The notes: generated by a model not told the origin, from the letters alone. Numbered from the stretch's first letter, positions 51,244 to 60,950 are shown. The stretch is 64,000 nucleotides of DNA from DAOSXA01 sp964526835 (GCA_964526835.1 CAZGMK010000002.1:62001-126000), one strand, 5' to 3'. Translations and numbers: made by a program.

Positions 51244-52527
51244 TTAAAGAGGCAACACAGAACGCTGCGAAGCGCCCGACGAAGCATCGCCGGATAGGTC
51301 TGTATCTTCGGAGGATGATCTTTGCGGCACAAGGACAAGGCACGTACTCAGATCGCCGGGGTGATCCGAAAGGGCAACCGCCACGAGTTCGGTTGTCTTC
51401 TGTTCGGGAAGCTCAACCTGAAGCTTCAGGTCGCCCGTCCGGGTACCTTCCGCCCGGGCGGAGAAATGCGATCTCAGCGCCTGCCCGACCTCGTTAGAGC
51501 AGCTGCCGGTGAGCACCTGAAGCAGTTGGGCGTAGTCATCGCCTGGAGACTCGGCCTGGATCATTTCGGTGAGGGTACGATTATAGCCGACGACTGCGCC
51601 GTGGGCGTCGATGAGCGCCGAACCGATGCCGAGATGGTCGAGGAAACCCACTGTGAACTGGATATCGATACCAGCGTCGGCTCGTTCACCGGCAGCGTTT
51701 ACTGCGTCGACTTCGTGTTGCCACAGCTTGAGGGCCAGCCGTGCGCGATCGACAGCAGCCGATGCGGATGCATCCGACATGGACCGATCGAAGATCAGTC
51801 TCAGAAGATACGACTCGCCATCCGGGCGTGGCAGGAGGCTGACATACTCGTTGGGGGAGGAGGCGTCGCTGGTCGAATCGACCTCGGTAAAGGCGTATTC
51901 GCTGCCTTCGGAAGCAATGCGCCGGTGCAAATCAGCAGGTTCCGGGATGTCTCGGAAAGCGAATTCGAGTGAACCGTCGGCACTGGATCCGGCTCGAGGC
52001 TCCAACTGGTCGCCGCTGACCAGGTACAGCGAGCCCTGGACGGCTCCCGTGAACTCTCGAATCAGCGACAGCAGATCGCGCGCCTTGATGCCGGGACCGG
52101 CCTGCAGCAAACCGTCGATGAACTCCTCCACCGGCAGGTGGTTGGCCCCTGGAGAGTCCGCCGACGAGGCGCTTTTCTCCGCGGCCTCCATTATCAATTG
52201 GAAGTTGACCGGGTTGCCGGCGATGAAATTGAGCGTCACAATCGCCCTGGCCGACACCGGCAGGCCTGTCTTGCTCAGCAGGGTAAGGACCGTGGCATCG
52301 TAGAAGGACTCGTAGTGATTGCGGTTGGTCAGGACCTGCTCGATGAGTGTGCGTGAGGGTTCATCGAGAAAGTCGACCAGATGACAGCCGAACAGTTCCT
52401 CCTTGGTGTATCCGAGGAGTTGCTCGATCTCGTCGTCAACATAGACAAACCGGCCCTTCAGGTCGATCTTTCCGACCGCGCATCGTCTGAACCCGGGCCT
52501 GGTCTCGGTGTCGGTCACATTGCTCAT
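51244..52527 (-). CDS. PAS/GAF sensor protein, probably a truncated histidine kinase
   Basis: 427 residues: a PAS domain (about 15-118; YVDDEIEQLLGYTKEELFGC), a GAF-like region (about 135-290), and a second PAS-like domain (about 300-400; SALIDAHGAVVGYNRTLTEM). It then ends in a Ser-rich stretch where a kinase core would be expected, and a kinase ATPase remnant follows out of frame. It has no phosphoacceptor or ATPase of its own. It starts 12 bases after the subtilase stop, in the same run. Confidence 0.7.
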   Translation of the reverse strand: MSNVTDTETRPGFRRCAVGKIDLKGRFVYVDDEIEQLLGYTKEELFGCHLVDFLDEPSRTLIEQVLTNRNHYESFYDATVLTLLSKTGLPVSARAIVTLNFIAGNPVNFQLIMEAAEKSASSADSPGANHLPVEEFIDGLLQAGPGIKARDLLSLIREFTGAVQGSLYLVSGDQLEPRAGSSADGSLEFAFRDIPEPADLHRRIASEGSEYAFTEVDSTSDASSPNEYVSLLPRPDGESYLLRLIFDRSMSDASASAAVDRARLALKLWQHEVDAVNAAGERADAGIDIQFTVGFLDHLGIGSALIDAHGAVVGYNRTLTEMIQAESPGDDYAQLLQVLTGSCSNEVGQALRSHFSARAEGTRTGDLKLQVELPEQKTTELVAVALSDHPGDLSTCLVLVPQRSSSEDTDLSGDASSGASQRSVLPL

Positions 52528-52539
52528 TCGCGGGCCGTA

Positions 52540-54516
52540 TCAGCGATTCTTCAGCAGTTTCAGGACCGTGGAGTGGGACGGAGTCGCAACGTGAACCAGG
52601 TACACCCCCGGTGCCACGCACCGCCCGGCATCATTGCGACCGTTCCACTTCACCAGATCCCACTTTTGATTAGCATCGGCAGCCCGCGGAGAATAGTTGA
52701 CCCTCTCCCATACTTTTTCGCCCGCTACGTTGAAAACTGAAACAGAGTTGACGGGCCCGATCCCGGGGGAGACAAAGACCGTGACGGAATCCTCGAAGGG
52801 GTTAGGACCTGCAAAAACCAGGTCTTCATTGAGACCTATGGTCTGCACTACGATTTCCGCGGTATCGGCGACATAACCGACATCGGCGATGAGCGTGAGT
52901 GTGTATTCCATGGGATCTTGAGGGCTGGGTGTGATGATCAGCAGAGCTGTCCCATCGCCCCGATCCAGCAACTCCGCCACCGGCGGCGGATTGACCAGTC
53001 GCAGAGAGGGGATCGAATCCTGTCCCCCTGAGGTCGTGACCAGGGTTGTGTCCGGAAGGTACTTGCTGCGCACTGTCAGAACACCCAGCGAATCAATGCG
53101 TACGAAGTCGGCTGTTCGGTAGGCATCGAAGAGGCCAAAACCGTAATTGTTGTCAGGATTGTCGTATTGGTTTCCGGAGCGACGAATCCTTCGTGCCAAT
53201 TCGGCGGCGGTGACGCCGGGGTTATGTTGCAGCGCAAGCGCCGCCCCGCCGGCAACAAGGGGAGCGGCCAGGCTGGTGCCGCTCGCATAGTCGTGGCCCC
53301 TTAGGGGAACAGACTGGGTCGTGTAGACGCTCACACCCAAAGTAGAGATATCGGGCTTGATACGACCATCCTCCGTAGGACCGGGAGACGAGAAGGAGGC
53401 GATGATGGAGTCGGATCTGACCGCTCCGACCGCAATGACCGAGTCGCCGTCAGCCGGCATCGTGATTCGGGGCCACCGTGAATCACCGCGGTTGTTGCCG
53501 GCGGAAGTAACCACGAGGATATTCCGCGCTGCGGCCATATCGGCGGCGCGCGTGATCAGGGCGCTGTCGCCGTTGAGGACATCCAGCTGGTAGTCGGCGG
53601 TATCGTCCCACCGATAGTAGCCCAGAGAAGAAGTAATGATGTCGGCGCCGATCGAGTCGGCCCACTCCGCGGCGGCGATCCAATTGTCCTCCTCGAGGCG
53701 AATCTCCACACCGTCGCACGTGATCTCGGTCTTGGCCAGAGCGAAGGAAGCACCCCAGGCGACTCCAATCAAGGTATCGGGGACATAGGCTCCAATGGCG
53801 CCCCAGACCAGAGTACCATGATGGTTCTGGTACTGGCTGGCAGGATTGTCCGGGCAGCCGATATCGGAGACATCGCCATCCTGGTCAATAAAATCCCAGG
53901 CGCCGACGATTCGCCCCGCGGCGGAGCTGAGAGACGGGTGCTCAGTGTCGAAGCCGGTATCGAGGATCGCAATTAACACTCCCGAGCCGTCCAACCCCGC
54001 CTGATGCAGCGGCAGGCTGCGAATGAACTTATTCTGCAGCAGGGAAAGCCCATAAGACTGCTCCTGCGCCGATTGCGGCCGGGGACGCGACTTCTCCATC
54101 AGTTGATTCACCGGCGAATCGGCCCGCCAGTATGAGACCAGATCGATCTTGCGAACCCAGGGCAAATTGCTGATGGCTGCAACCTGTGACCCGCTGGCAT
54201 ACACGGAGACCGCCCGCAGCCAGCGCGATGGGTGGCGAATGCTGATACCGGTGGCGGTGATCTGAGACAGGGCGCTGTCCGAAATCGGGTAATCGAGTGA
54301 GTCCAACTCGACGCCGGCACGCGCTCGACGATTCCATGCACGATCGGTAAAGACAGCCGGGGTATCGGCGATAGCCTCGGGCTCGACGAACACCCACCAG
54401 ATGCGGGGATAGTCCGCTCCAGCCATAGCCTGCCGCGCTGGTTTCGCAATTGCGACGGCAGAGACCATATTATAGGCGATCATGATGATCACGAAAACGA
54501 GTGTTGAGCGGATCAT
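52540..54516 (-). CDS. Subtilisin-like serine protease with a FlgD-like C-terminal sorting domain
   Basis: 658 residues. A signal peptide (about 1-25) and an inhibitor-like prodomain (about 35-140) precede a peptidase S8 catalytic domain: Asp186 in AILDTGFDTEHPSL, His233 in QNHHGTLVWG, Ser415 in SGTSLAAPLVAGG. The last ~85 residues (about 570-658; AGPNPFEDSVTVFVS..., ending HSTVLKLLKNR) form a FlgD/Por-type beta domain that sorts proteins to the outer membrane or cell surface in the FCB group. It has no dockerin tag, unlike the window's other exported enzymes. The ATG overlaps the upstream gene stop (ATGA). Confidence 0.9.
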   Translation of the reverse strand: MIRSTLVFVIIMIAYNMVSAVAIAKPARQAMAGADYPRIWWVFVEPEAIADTPAVFTDRAWNRRARAGVELDSLDYPISDSALSQITATGISIRHPSRWLRAVSVYASGSQVAAISNLPWVRKIDLVSYWRADSPVNQLMEKSRPRPQSAQEQSYGLSLLQNKFIRSLPLHQAGLDGSGVLIAILDTGFDTEHPSLSSAAGRIVGAWDFIDQDGDVSDIGCPDNPASQYQNHHGTLVWGAIGAYVPDTLIGVAWGASFALAKTEITCDGVEIRLEEDNWIAAAEWADSIGADIITSSLGYYRWDDTADYQLDVLNGDSALITRAADMAAARNILVVTSAGNNRGDSRWPRITMPADGDSVIAVGAVRSDSIIASFSSPGPTEDGRIKPDISTLGVSVYTTQSVPLRGHDYASGTSLAAPLVAGGAALALQHNPGVTAAELARRIRRSGNQYDNPDNNYGFGLFDAYRTADFVRIDSLGVLTVRSKYLPDTTLVTTSGGQDSIPSLRLVNPPPVAELLDRGDGTALLIITPSPQDPMEYTLTLIADVGYVADTAEIVVQTIGLNEDLVFAGPNPFEDSVTVFVSPGIGPVNSVSVFNVAGEKVWERVNYSPRAADANQKWDLVKWNGRNDAGRCVAPGVYLVHVATPSHSTVLKLLKNR

Positions 54517-55784
54517 TCGGTCTCCTGAATCAATGAGGGCATGATCAAATGGATGCTGCTTGAAGCGTTGTCTCCGTAGGCGGCATAGAGCATCATGACT
54601 GCAAAACCGCGTTGCAGGTTCGACCCGCCGTTCGTGATGACCGCCCGATTCTCCGAAGCGTACAGGCCGCTACCGGCCATACCCAGAGCCAGATGGGCCC
54701 GTGCGCAGGCTGCTCCTGAAGTGGCCGGGACAAGAATCAGGCTCTGGCTGCCGAATTGACTGGCGTTCGGAACGACCACCGCCTTCATCTCGGTCGGTGG
54801 CGCCCAACCCCGCAAAAGCCGCAGCGCGGCAGCCAGTCGTTTCAGGTCGGACACCAACCAGCGTTCCCACAAGGCTGACCGTGAATGCGGATAGTACGCG
54901 GAGAATCGCTGCTGTTCGTTTGCGACCATGTCTCGAGCCATACCGCGACCGGCGATAAGGATCAAATCGGTCTCGGCGGTGGCATCGACGAAATACTGCA
55001 CCAGGCCATCGGGAGGCTCGGGACGATGTATCCGTGACTGATCAGCGACGGCATAGTCCTCGTGGACATCCACCAGAACCTGTCCCCCGCCCGGTCTCGG
55101 GAGGACCCCGTAGAGCTCCTTTTCGTTAAGCAACCTGCCGGAATGGATCAGGCGATAGTCCGAATCCAGCTTAACTCGGGCCCGCCAGTCCGCCGCTTCA
55201 ATCGACGCCGATAGCCCGGATTCGAGAGGGCCTCGAGAATCGAATAGTCCGACAACCCGGGGCCAGCAGTCGGCCCAGACGGTGAGGCGATCAGGGTCGC
55301 CAGCGTCCGCAGAGTCGGTTCGAACAGACAATGAAAGCAGCAGGTGACCGCGCGCGCCTGCGTGAAGGGGCGGGTCGATGTCGATAGTCATAGCGCCATC
55401 CGCAATACTGACTTGTTCCCGGTCGCACGGGACACCGTGGAACAGAACAGAGTCGATGACACAACCCGTCTCCGGGGGCATTGTCCAGGCGTTCCAGGCG
55501 GAGTCGCGCTGTCGAGGAGGCAGGTAGCGATAGTCAGTTGAGGCCATAACCTCCAGGGTGAGGGCTGACAGTAGCCGGTCGGTGGCATTGACAACGGCTA
55601 TCTCCAGTTCTCCCCGCGCCAGCAGGGAGTCTGGAATCAGGGTCACCGCAAGAGCGCAGGCAACCCGGGCGCGCGGCCGAGGGGGCTGGTCATAGCCTTG
55701 AGGTTCGCTGGAGGGCCGGTGCTGTGCGAATGTCATTGCAGCTAACATGGCAATCAGGCCGAATAGCAGAAGGCGGACATGCAT
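54513..55784 (-). CDS. Secreted M1-like protein without a catalytic site
   Basis: About 423 residues from the ATG at 55784 (signal peptide MHVRLLLFGLIAMLAAMTFA). Most of it is beta-rich, like the N-terminal part of M1 aminopeptidases. Its C-terminal region has PPTEMKAVVVPNASQFG, but where HExxH would be expected it reads CARAHLALGMAG, so no catalytic glutamate/histidine set is present. This fits a pseudo-peptidase or binding protein; I cannot assign a ligand. The frame is open to 55814. The 3' end overlaps the subtilase start as ATGA. Confidence 0.6.
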   Translation of the reverse strand: MHVRLLLFGLIAMLAAMTFAQHRPSSEPQGYDQPPRPRARVACALAVTLIPDSLLARGELEIAVVNATDRLLSALTLEVMASTDYRYLPPRQRDSAWNAWTMPPETGCVIDSVLFHGVPCDREQVSIADGAMTIDIDPPLHAGARGHLLLSLSVRTDSADAGDPDRLTVWADCWPRVVGLFDSRGPLESGLSASIEAADWRARVKLDSDYRLIHSGRLLNEKELYGVLPRPGGGQVLVDVHEDYAVADQSRIHRPEPPDGLVQYFVDATAETDLILIAGRGMARDMVANEQQRFSAYYPHSRSALWERWLVSDLKRLAAALRLLRGWAPPTEMKAVVVPNASQFGSQSLILVPATSGAACARAHLALGMAGSGLYASENRAVITNGGSNLQRGFAVMMLYAAYGDNASSSIHLIMPSLIQETE

Positions 55785-55803
55785 ATCTCTTCTACTCCTG
55801 TCC

Positions 55804-56532
55804 CTACAGCACACGCGAAAGGAATTCCCTGGTCCTGGGCAGTTCCGGTGCGGTCAGGATCTTCTCAGGCGGTCCGATCTCGACTATCTTCCCGGCGTCC
55901 ATGAAGGCGATCCGGTCGGCGGCCTCGCGCGCGAAACCAATCTCGTGGGTTACGACCAGCATAGTCATGCCGTCATTGGCGAGTTTCTCCATGGTGTCGA
56001 GAACCTCGCCGATCATTTCCGGGTCAAGAGCCGAAGTAGCTTCATCGAAGAGCATAATCTTCGGATTCATGGCCAGGGCGCGGGCGATTGCGACACGCTG
56101 CTTCTGGCCGCCGGAAAGTTGGGCCGGAAAGGCCTCGGCTTTGTCGGCCAAGCCGACTTTCGACAGCAGTTGTCTGGAGACATCGGTGGCCGTCGGTCGC
56201 GGCCGCTTGCGGACCACTCGTTGCGCCAGGTTGATGTTTTCAAGGACGTTCAGGTGCGGGAACAGATTGAAATGCTGAAAGACCATCCCGACCTCCAGCC
56301 GAATCTGATGGACACTCTTGTGACTGCGGTCGACCGAGATGCCGTCGACGACGATGCGCCCCGAGTCCATGGTCTCCAGGGCGTTGATGCAACGGAGCAG
56401 GGTTGACTTGCCCGAACCGGATGGGCCCACCACAACCACCACCTCACCGGTTTCAACCTGCAGGCTGACGCCGTCAACGGCGGTGATATCGCCGAACCGG
56501 CATACGATGTTGTCGATCTCAAGCAGAGCCAT
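55804..56532 (-). CDS. Amino-acid ABC transporter ATP-binding protein
   Basis: ATPase of the polar-amino-acid (GlnQ/HisP-type) ABC importer family, 242 residues: Walker A VGPSGSGKSTLL, Q-loop in MVFQHFNLF, signature LSGGQKQRVAIARAL, Walker B IMLFDEAT and H-loop VVTHEIGFA. The ATG at 56532 has GGAG 6 bases upstream and overlaps the end of the permease gene (stop at 56519). No periplasmic binding protein gene is adjacent. Confidence 0.93.
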   Translation of the reverse strand: MALLEIDNIVCRFGDITAVDGVSLQVETGEVVVVVGPSGSGKSTLLRCINALETMDSGRIVVDGISVDRSHKSVHQIRLEVGMVFQHFNLFPHLNVLENINLAQRVVRKRPRPTATDVSRQLLSKVGLADKAEAFPAQLSGGQKQRVAIARALAMNPKIMLFDEATSALDPEMIGEVLDTMEKLANDGMTMLVVTHEIGFAREAADRIAFMDAGKIVEIGPPEKILTAPELPRTREFLSRVL

Positions 56533-57205
56533 CACGCACTCCGAAACCATGGACTTTGACCCGTTCTTCGATCCTGCGGACGACCCGGGTGAGCAACAGG
56601 GTCAGGGCCAGGTAGAACAGCCCCACCATGAGCCAGGTGTGAAAATCGAGGAAGTGCTGACTGGCGTACTCGCGTCCGGCCCGGGTTAGTTCACGCAGGC
56701 CGATGATTGAGACCAGGGAAGAATCCTTCAGACAGGCGATAAACTCATTAGCGGCCGGCGGTACTACCAGACGAACCGACTGGGGCAGGATGATGTACCG
56801 CATGGTCTGCCCCCGAGTCATGCCCAGGGACTGGGCGGCCTCGTGCTGACCGTAGTCGATGGCCTGGATGGCGTTGCGGAACAACTCGGCCGTATAGGCA
56901 CCGTAGCAGACCCCGACCGCGAGCACCCCGGCCACGAAGCGGTCCAGGTTGACGAGTTTACCCAATCCGAAGTAGAAGAAGAAAATCAGCACCAGAAGCG
57001 GGATGCCGCGCAGAACATTGACATATCCGGCAGCCAGCCACCGCAGCGGACGCCACGGGCTGATCCGCGCAATCCCGAAGAGAAGGCCCAGGAGGAGAGC
57101 AATCGCATAGGCACAGACAGTGATGAGAATGGTCCAGTGGACTACCTGGATCAGGTAGAAGAAGATTTTCGAGAGGATATCGAGTTGTTCGCCCAGCCAG
57201 TCCAT
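56519..57205 (-). CDS. Amino-acid ABC transporter permease (GlnP/HisM type)
   Basis: 228-residue inner-membrane permease with about five hydrophobic helices (for example LLGLLFGIARISPW and VHWTILITVCAYAIAL). The EAA-like loop for ATPase docking reads EAAQSLGMTRGQTMRYIILPQSVRL. The 5' end is about 34 bases after the AsmA gene. Together with the following ATPase it forms an importer lacking its binding protein in this window. Confidence 0.9.
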   Translation of the reverse strand: MDWLGEQLDILSKIFFYLIQVVHWTILITVCAYAIALLLGLLFGIARISPWRPLRWLAAGYVNVLRGIPLLVLIFFFYFGLGKLVNLDRFVAGVLAVGVCYGAYTAELFRNAIQAIDYGQHEAAQSLGMTRGQTMRYIILPQSVRLVVPPAANEFIACLKDSSLVSIIGLRELTRAGREYASQHFLDFHTWLMVGLFYLALTLLLTRVVRRIEERVKVHGFGVRDGSA

Positions 57206-57239
57206 TCAGTCTCGCTTCAGTCAGGACGCACCGCAGGGA

Positions 57240-60065
57240 TTACTTCTTCTTGAAGAGCCCTTTGAGAAGATCAGAACCTTTGTCCATGAGCTTCTCACCG
57301 GCCTGCTCAGAAAGTGCATCCCAGTCGATATTGAACTTCGGGCTGTCGAGCGTGCCGGTGGCCTTGATCGGCAGACGGGCACGATCGGAACTCTTGTCGC
57401 CAAGGATGTCGCCGAGAAGTCCACCGCCGACGAGTTTCTCGGACCATCGCCGCGAGAGCAGGATAGATCCATCATAGCTGACATCGCCGTTGAAACCATA
57501 CCAGCCGCCCAGCTCAAGATCGCCCAACTCCCCGATCGATGTCTTCAAGTCGTCCAGACGTACCCTGCCATCCTCTACTACCAGCCGCGTATTGAGGCTG
57601 TTCAGTCGCTGCTCCTGAGCAAACGATTCACCCACCTTCGAAGCCAGCCCGCTGAGAGCCTGATAGACAACCCCGGAAGTGACGACCTTGCCCTCGCGCA
57701 TAACGACCCGCCCATCCAGACTGAGCGATTGCTTGATCTCCTCCGGCTCCCAGCCGACCGCACGGTAGCTGCCGGTCATGTTGAACTGGCCGAAGACGTG
57801 CCCGCCCAGGGGCGTGAAACGAGACACGAAACCGTCGGCTTGTATCTGCTCGGCAGCGAACTGCCCGGAGTATGCCGGCCGGTTCGGATCACTCAGATCG
57901 ACTGTCGTCTCGCCGGTAACCGAACCACCGTAAACCTGTGCCGTGACATTCTCGCAGTGAATCCTGTCATCCCGTATGCGCACATCGCCGGTTACCGCAG
58001 CAAAAGGAACGGCGCTGTAGATCAGGGTATCGAATGCGAAAGTCCCCCGCCCGTCCACCTCGGGCATAACAAACTCGGTCGCCGTGTCCGCCGCCGGCGA
58101 TGGAGCTGCTGCGGCCGTGTCGGCCCCGGGGACAACCTCCGGAAACATCCTGTCGGTATCAAAGCGCATGGAGGTCAGTTTGAACTCTATGAAGGGCCGC
58201 TTCACCTTAGTCGGATCAACCCATTCATCCGGCCACAGATAGGGGAAAGGATTCGTCATCGTACCGGTCAGGGCCAAGTCTGAGGAGACAAACTGAATAT
58301 TGCACTCATTGATAGTAAGCAGGTCGGGAGTCGTCTCGATCCTGGCATCGACCTTCTCCATGGGTTCGGGCAGGGTCGTGTCGTGATAGAATAGATCGCT
58401 CACCGAAAGGCTGCCGCGTGGTCGGAAGGAACCCGGGTCCGTTAGAGTACCGGTTAGATTGACATCAAATGATGACCGTCCGCCAATGAGCGTATCGCCA
58501 TTCTCCGCGAGGTACTGATTGGCGAGGGCGAGGTCCACTGAGCCCTTAAGCTTACCATCTAGGGCGGGCGCAACCGATGAGGCCGCGGCGGAATCCGCCA
58601 GCAAGTACGGGACCAAATTACTCAGGCGGCCGGTGAACGAAAGCTCCGCCGATGGCATCCTGACCTTGAGCGAGTTGATGCGGGCCAGATGGTTGTCGAG
58701 ATAGGCGTCCAGGGTAAGTTCCTTGATCGGCTCCGGGAGAGTGTTGTCGGAGTAATCGCCGTCCTTCACGGCGATATCACCGGAGAATTGCATGGCCTTC
58801 GGATCCGTCAGGCGTCCGGAGAATTTGATGTCGAAGTGCAGTTGCCCGCCTAACTCCGGCTGGTTCTCGGCCGGGAGGAACGGCCGCACAAAGGCCAGGT
58901 CGAGCTGTCCGGCCAGTCCGCCGGTGGCGGACGGGTCTTCGAAGTTGTTGACTACGACGTGGCCCTTCAGCGGCTTCCGGTCGAAGTAACCCTCTTCGAT
59001 AGTCATGCGGATGTTGTCGGGACGGAAATCGACAAGGGCGCGGGCGAGTTCAAGCTTGCCCGGCACATCCGCCTGCGTCATCTGGAGATTGCTCAAAACA
59101 GCAGTCCCGGAGTAGTAGAGCTCATCGGCACGGGATTCATCGTAGTCCAGCTCAGCCTCGAAGGCAAAGTCGCCTCTGATGTCAAAGCCCTCCAATGCGG
59201 CCATCTGTTCGGCGGGAAGTAGTTGAAGCAAATCGACGGCTTTGATGCGCCGCGAAGCCAGCTTGACACGAGCCCCGAGGCCCTCGTCGGCGTCGGTCAT
59301 CTGTCCGCTGAGCTCGAACTCCAGACCATTGATAATCAGTTCGCTCTTGCCGATGGTCAGGTTACCCCTGCTCATGTCGTAATCGAGTCGGTATTTCAGG
59401 CCGATAGCGAGCGCCGGCCAGGTATCCTCAAACTTGACGACCACGCTGTCGGTGCTGAACGTCCCCTCGGATTCATAGATACCTTCCCGCGGGTTGGCCA
59501 GGTGAGTGGACAACGAGAGTCCGAACAGGCGATAAGCGCTGCCGCTACTGTCGTCGAAATAGGCAATACGCCCGCGATTGATTTCGAGCCGCTCGAAGCT
59601 GATGGCGGCCGCCGCCGCTTTGGCTTCAGCCGGAGCCTGCCGGACTTCCGGCGGCTGTGTCTCCGAGGCGGGCGCGAAGTCATAGTTGATACTGCCATCC
59701 GGCCGCTTGACGACGGTGACTTCCGGACTATTGACGATCAGTCTATCGATCTGATACTCGCCGCCGAGCAACGGCCACAAGCTGAGCTTGACATCGATGT
59801 TGTCGACGGCGGCAAGCAGCGAATCCTCCCAGCCTTCCGGGTTGCTTATCGAGACATCCTCCAGCCTGACACCCAGACCTCCCCAGAACGAGACATCCAA
59901 ATCCCCGATTGTCACCTGGCGGCCGGTCGCCTCTCGCGCCTGCTCCATGGCCATCTGGCGCACTTTCTCCTTGGGAAAGAACAGCTTCAGACCGAGGACA
60001 GTCAGGACGAGCAGGACGGCGACAGCTCCGGCCACCCAGCCCAGGATTCTAAGCAGCTTCTTCAT
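57240..60065 (-). CDS. AsmA-family protein
   Basis: Large AsmA-like (TamB/AsmA superfamily) protein, 941 residues, thought to help lipid or outer-membrane protein transport between the membranes. One N-terminal helix (LLRILGWVAGAVAVLLVLTVLGLKLFF) anchors it; the rest is a long periplasmic beta-rich body with repeated 'xxGxGTxxxDxF' strands, and a Pro/Ala-rich segment near 660-690. It ends in a short basic tail (LLKGLFKKK). GAGGATAA just precedes the ATG at 60065. Confidence 0.85.
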   Translation of the reverse strand: MKKLLRILGWVAGAVAVLLVLTVLGLKLFFPKEKVRQMAMEQAREATGRQVTIGDLDVSFWGGLGVRLEDVSISNPEGWEDSLLAAVDNIDVKLSLWPLLGGEYQIDRLIVNSPEVTVVKRPDGSINYDFAPASETQPPEVRQAPAEAKAAAAAISFERLEINRGRIAYFDDSSGSAYRLFGLSLSTHLANPREGIYESEGTFSTDSVVVKFEDTWPALAIGLKYRLDYDMSRGNLTIGKSELIINGLEFELSGQMTDADEGLGARVKLASRRIKAVDLLQLLPAEQMAALEGFDIRGDFAFEAELDYDESRADELYYSGTAVLSNLQMTQADVPGKLELARALVDFRPDNIRMTIEEGYFDRKPLKGHVVVNNFEDPSATGGLAGQLDLAFVRPFLPAENQPELGGQLHFDIKFSGRLTDPKAMQFSGDIAVKDGDYSDNTLPEPIKELTLDAYLDNHLARINSLKVRMPSAELSFTGRLSNLVPYLLADSAAASSVAPALDGKLKGSVDLALANQYLAENGDTLIGGRSSFDVNLTGTLTDPGSFRPRGSLSVSDLFYHDTTLPEPMEKVDARIETTPDLLTINECNIQFVSSDLALTGTMTNPFPYLWPDEWVDPTKVKRPFIEFKLTSMRFDTDRMFPEVVPGADTAAAAPSPAADTATEFVMPEVDGRGTFAFDTLIYSAVPFAAVTGDVRIRDDRIHCENVTAQVYGGSVTGETTVDLSDPNRPAYSGQFAAEQIQADGFVSRFTPLGGHVFGQFNMTGSYRAVGWEPEEIKQSLSLDGRVVMREGKVVTSGVVYQALSGLASKVGESFAQEQRLNSLNTRLVVEDGRVRLDDLKTSIGELGDLELGGWYGFNGDVSYDGSILLSRRWSEKLVGGGLLGDILGDKSSDRARLPIKATGTLDSPKFNIDWDALSEQAGEKLMDKGSDLLKGLFKKK

Positions 60066-60134
60066 TTATCCTCTCGTTCCAGGGGTCACTTCTTTACCCT
60101 TATACTCTAACGCCGGTGCGGCTCGTGAGCAAAC

Positions 60135-60161
60135 AAAAAGGCGGCCCGGGAGGGGCCGCCT
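60135..60161 (-). terminator. Terminator after the UPF0173 gene
   Basis: AGGCGGCCC (60139-60147), a 5-base loop, GGGCCGCCT (60153-60161); read on the minus strand it is followed by TTTTTGTTT. It sits between the UPF0173 stop and the AsmA gene. Confidence 0.75.
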
Positions 60162-60182
60162 GATAGTTTTCGGGCCGTCGGA

Positions 60183-60866
60183 TTAGTATTCGACACTCTC
60201 ACCCGGGTTCAGGATGACCCCATCGGATCCTTTGCCCTTGGCCCGTTGCAGGAAATCGCCCGGCTTGCCCTCTATCAGCGGCCATGTGTCGTAATGAATC
60301 GGCACGACTTTCCTGGGTTTGAGGAACTCGACCGCTTTGACCGCATCGTCCAGCCCCATAGTGAAATTGTCGCCGATAGGAAGGAAGGCCAAATCGATTT
60401 CGTTCATTTCTCCGATCAATTTCATGTCATAGAACAGGCCGGTATCGCCCGGATGATACAGCGTCCGACCGTCCATGTAGACCAGGAACCCTACGGGCGG
60501 CCCGGTATACCGGGAGGCGTCCTCTCCGGCTCCCCCGCCGTGGTGGGCGATGGTCAGCTTGACCGACCCGAAATCGAATTCGAAGCGGCCGCCGATATGC
60601 ATGGGGTGAATATCGCACCCTTCCTTGGCGCACAGATTGGCCAGCTCGAAGCTGGCGATGACCGTGGCTTTATTCCTCTTGGCGATCTTGATACCGTCAC
60701 CCAGATGATCGCCGTGGCCGTGAGTGATAAGAACCCAGCCGACATCGACGGAATCGGCTTTGATGCCGGCTTTGGGGTTGTCGGTGAGGAAGGGATCGAT
60801 GATCAGTCTGTGCTTGTCGTTTTCGACCAGGACACAAGAATGGCCGAGAAAAGTGGCTTTTGGCAT
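60183..60866 (-). CDS. UPF0173 metal-dependent hydrolase
   Basis: Metallo-beta-lactamase-fold hydrolase, 227 residues. The metal site HxHxDH is THGHGDH at 49-54, and a second histidine is in IAHHGGGAG. Family members such as YtkL are of unknown substrate. AGGAGG precedes the ATG by 9 bases, and a TTGACA-17-TTACTT promoter lies at 60914-60942. A single-gene unit. Confidence 0.88.
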   Translation of the reverse strand: MPKATFLGHSCVLVENDKHRLIIDPFLTDNPKAGIKADSVDVGWVLITHGHGDHLGDGIKIAKRNKATVIASFELANLCAKEGCDIHPMHIGGRFEFDFGSVKLTIAHHGGGAGEDASRYTGPPVGFLVYMDGRTLYHPGDTGLFYDMKLIGEMNEIDLAFLPIGDNFTMGLDDAVKAVEFLKPRKVVPIHYDTWPLIEGKPGDFLQRAKGKGSDGVILNPGESVEY

Positions 60867-60913
60867 AGGTTGGTCCTCCTTGAGGTTTAGCGTTCCGTCG
60901 TCGTGCGCCGTGT

Positions 60914-60942
60914 AAGTAAATGAGTCAGGCGCGCTTTGTCAA
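60914..60942 (-). promoter_or_regulatory. Promoter for the UPF0173 gene
   Basis: Minus strand TTGACA (60937-60942), 17 bases, TTACTT (60914-60919), about 50 bases before the ATG. Confidence 0.45.
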
Positions 60943-60950
60943 TCGGAGGC

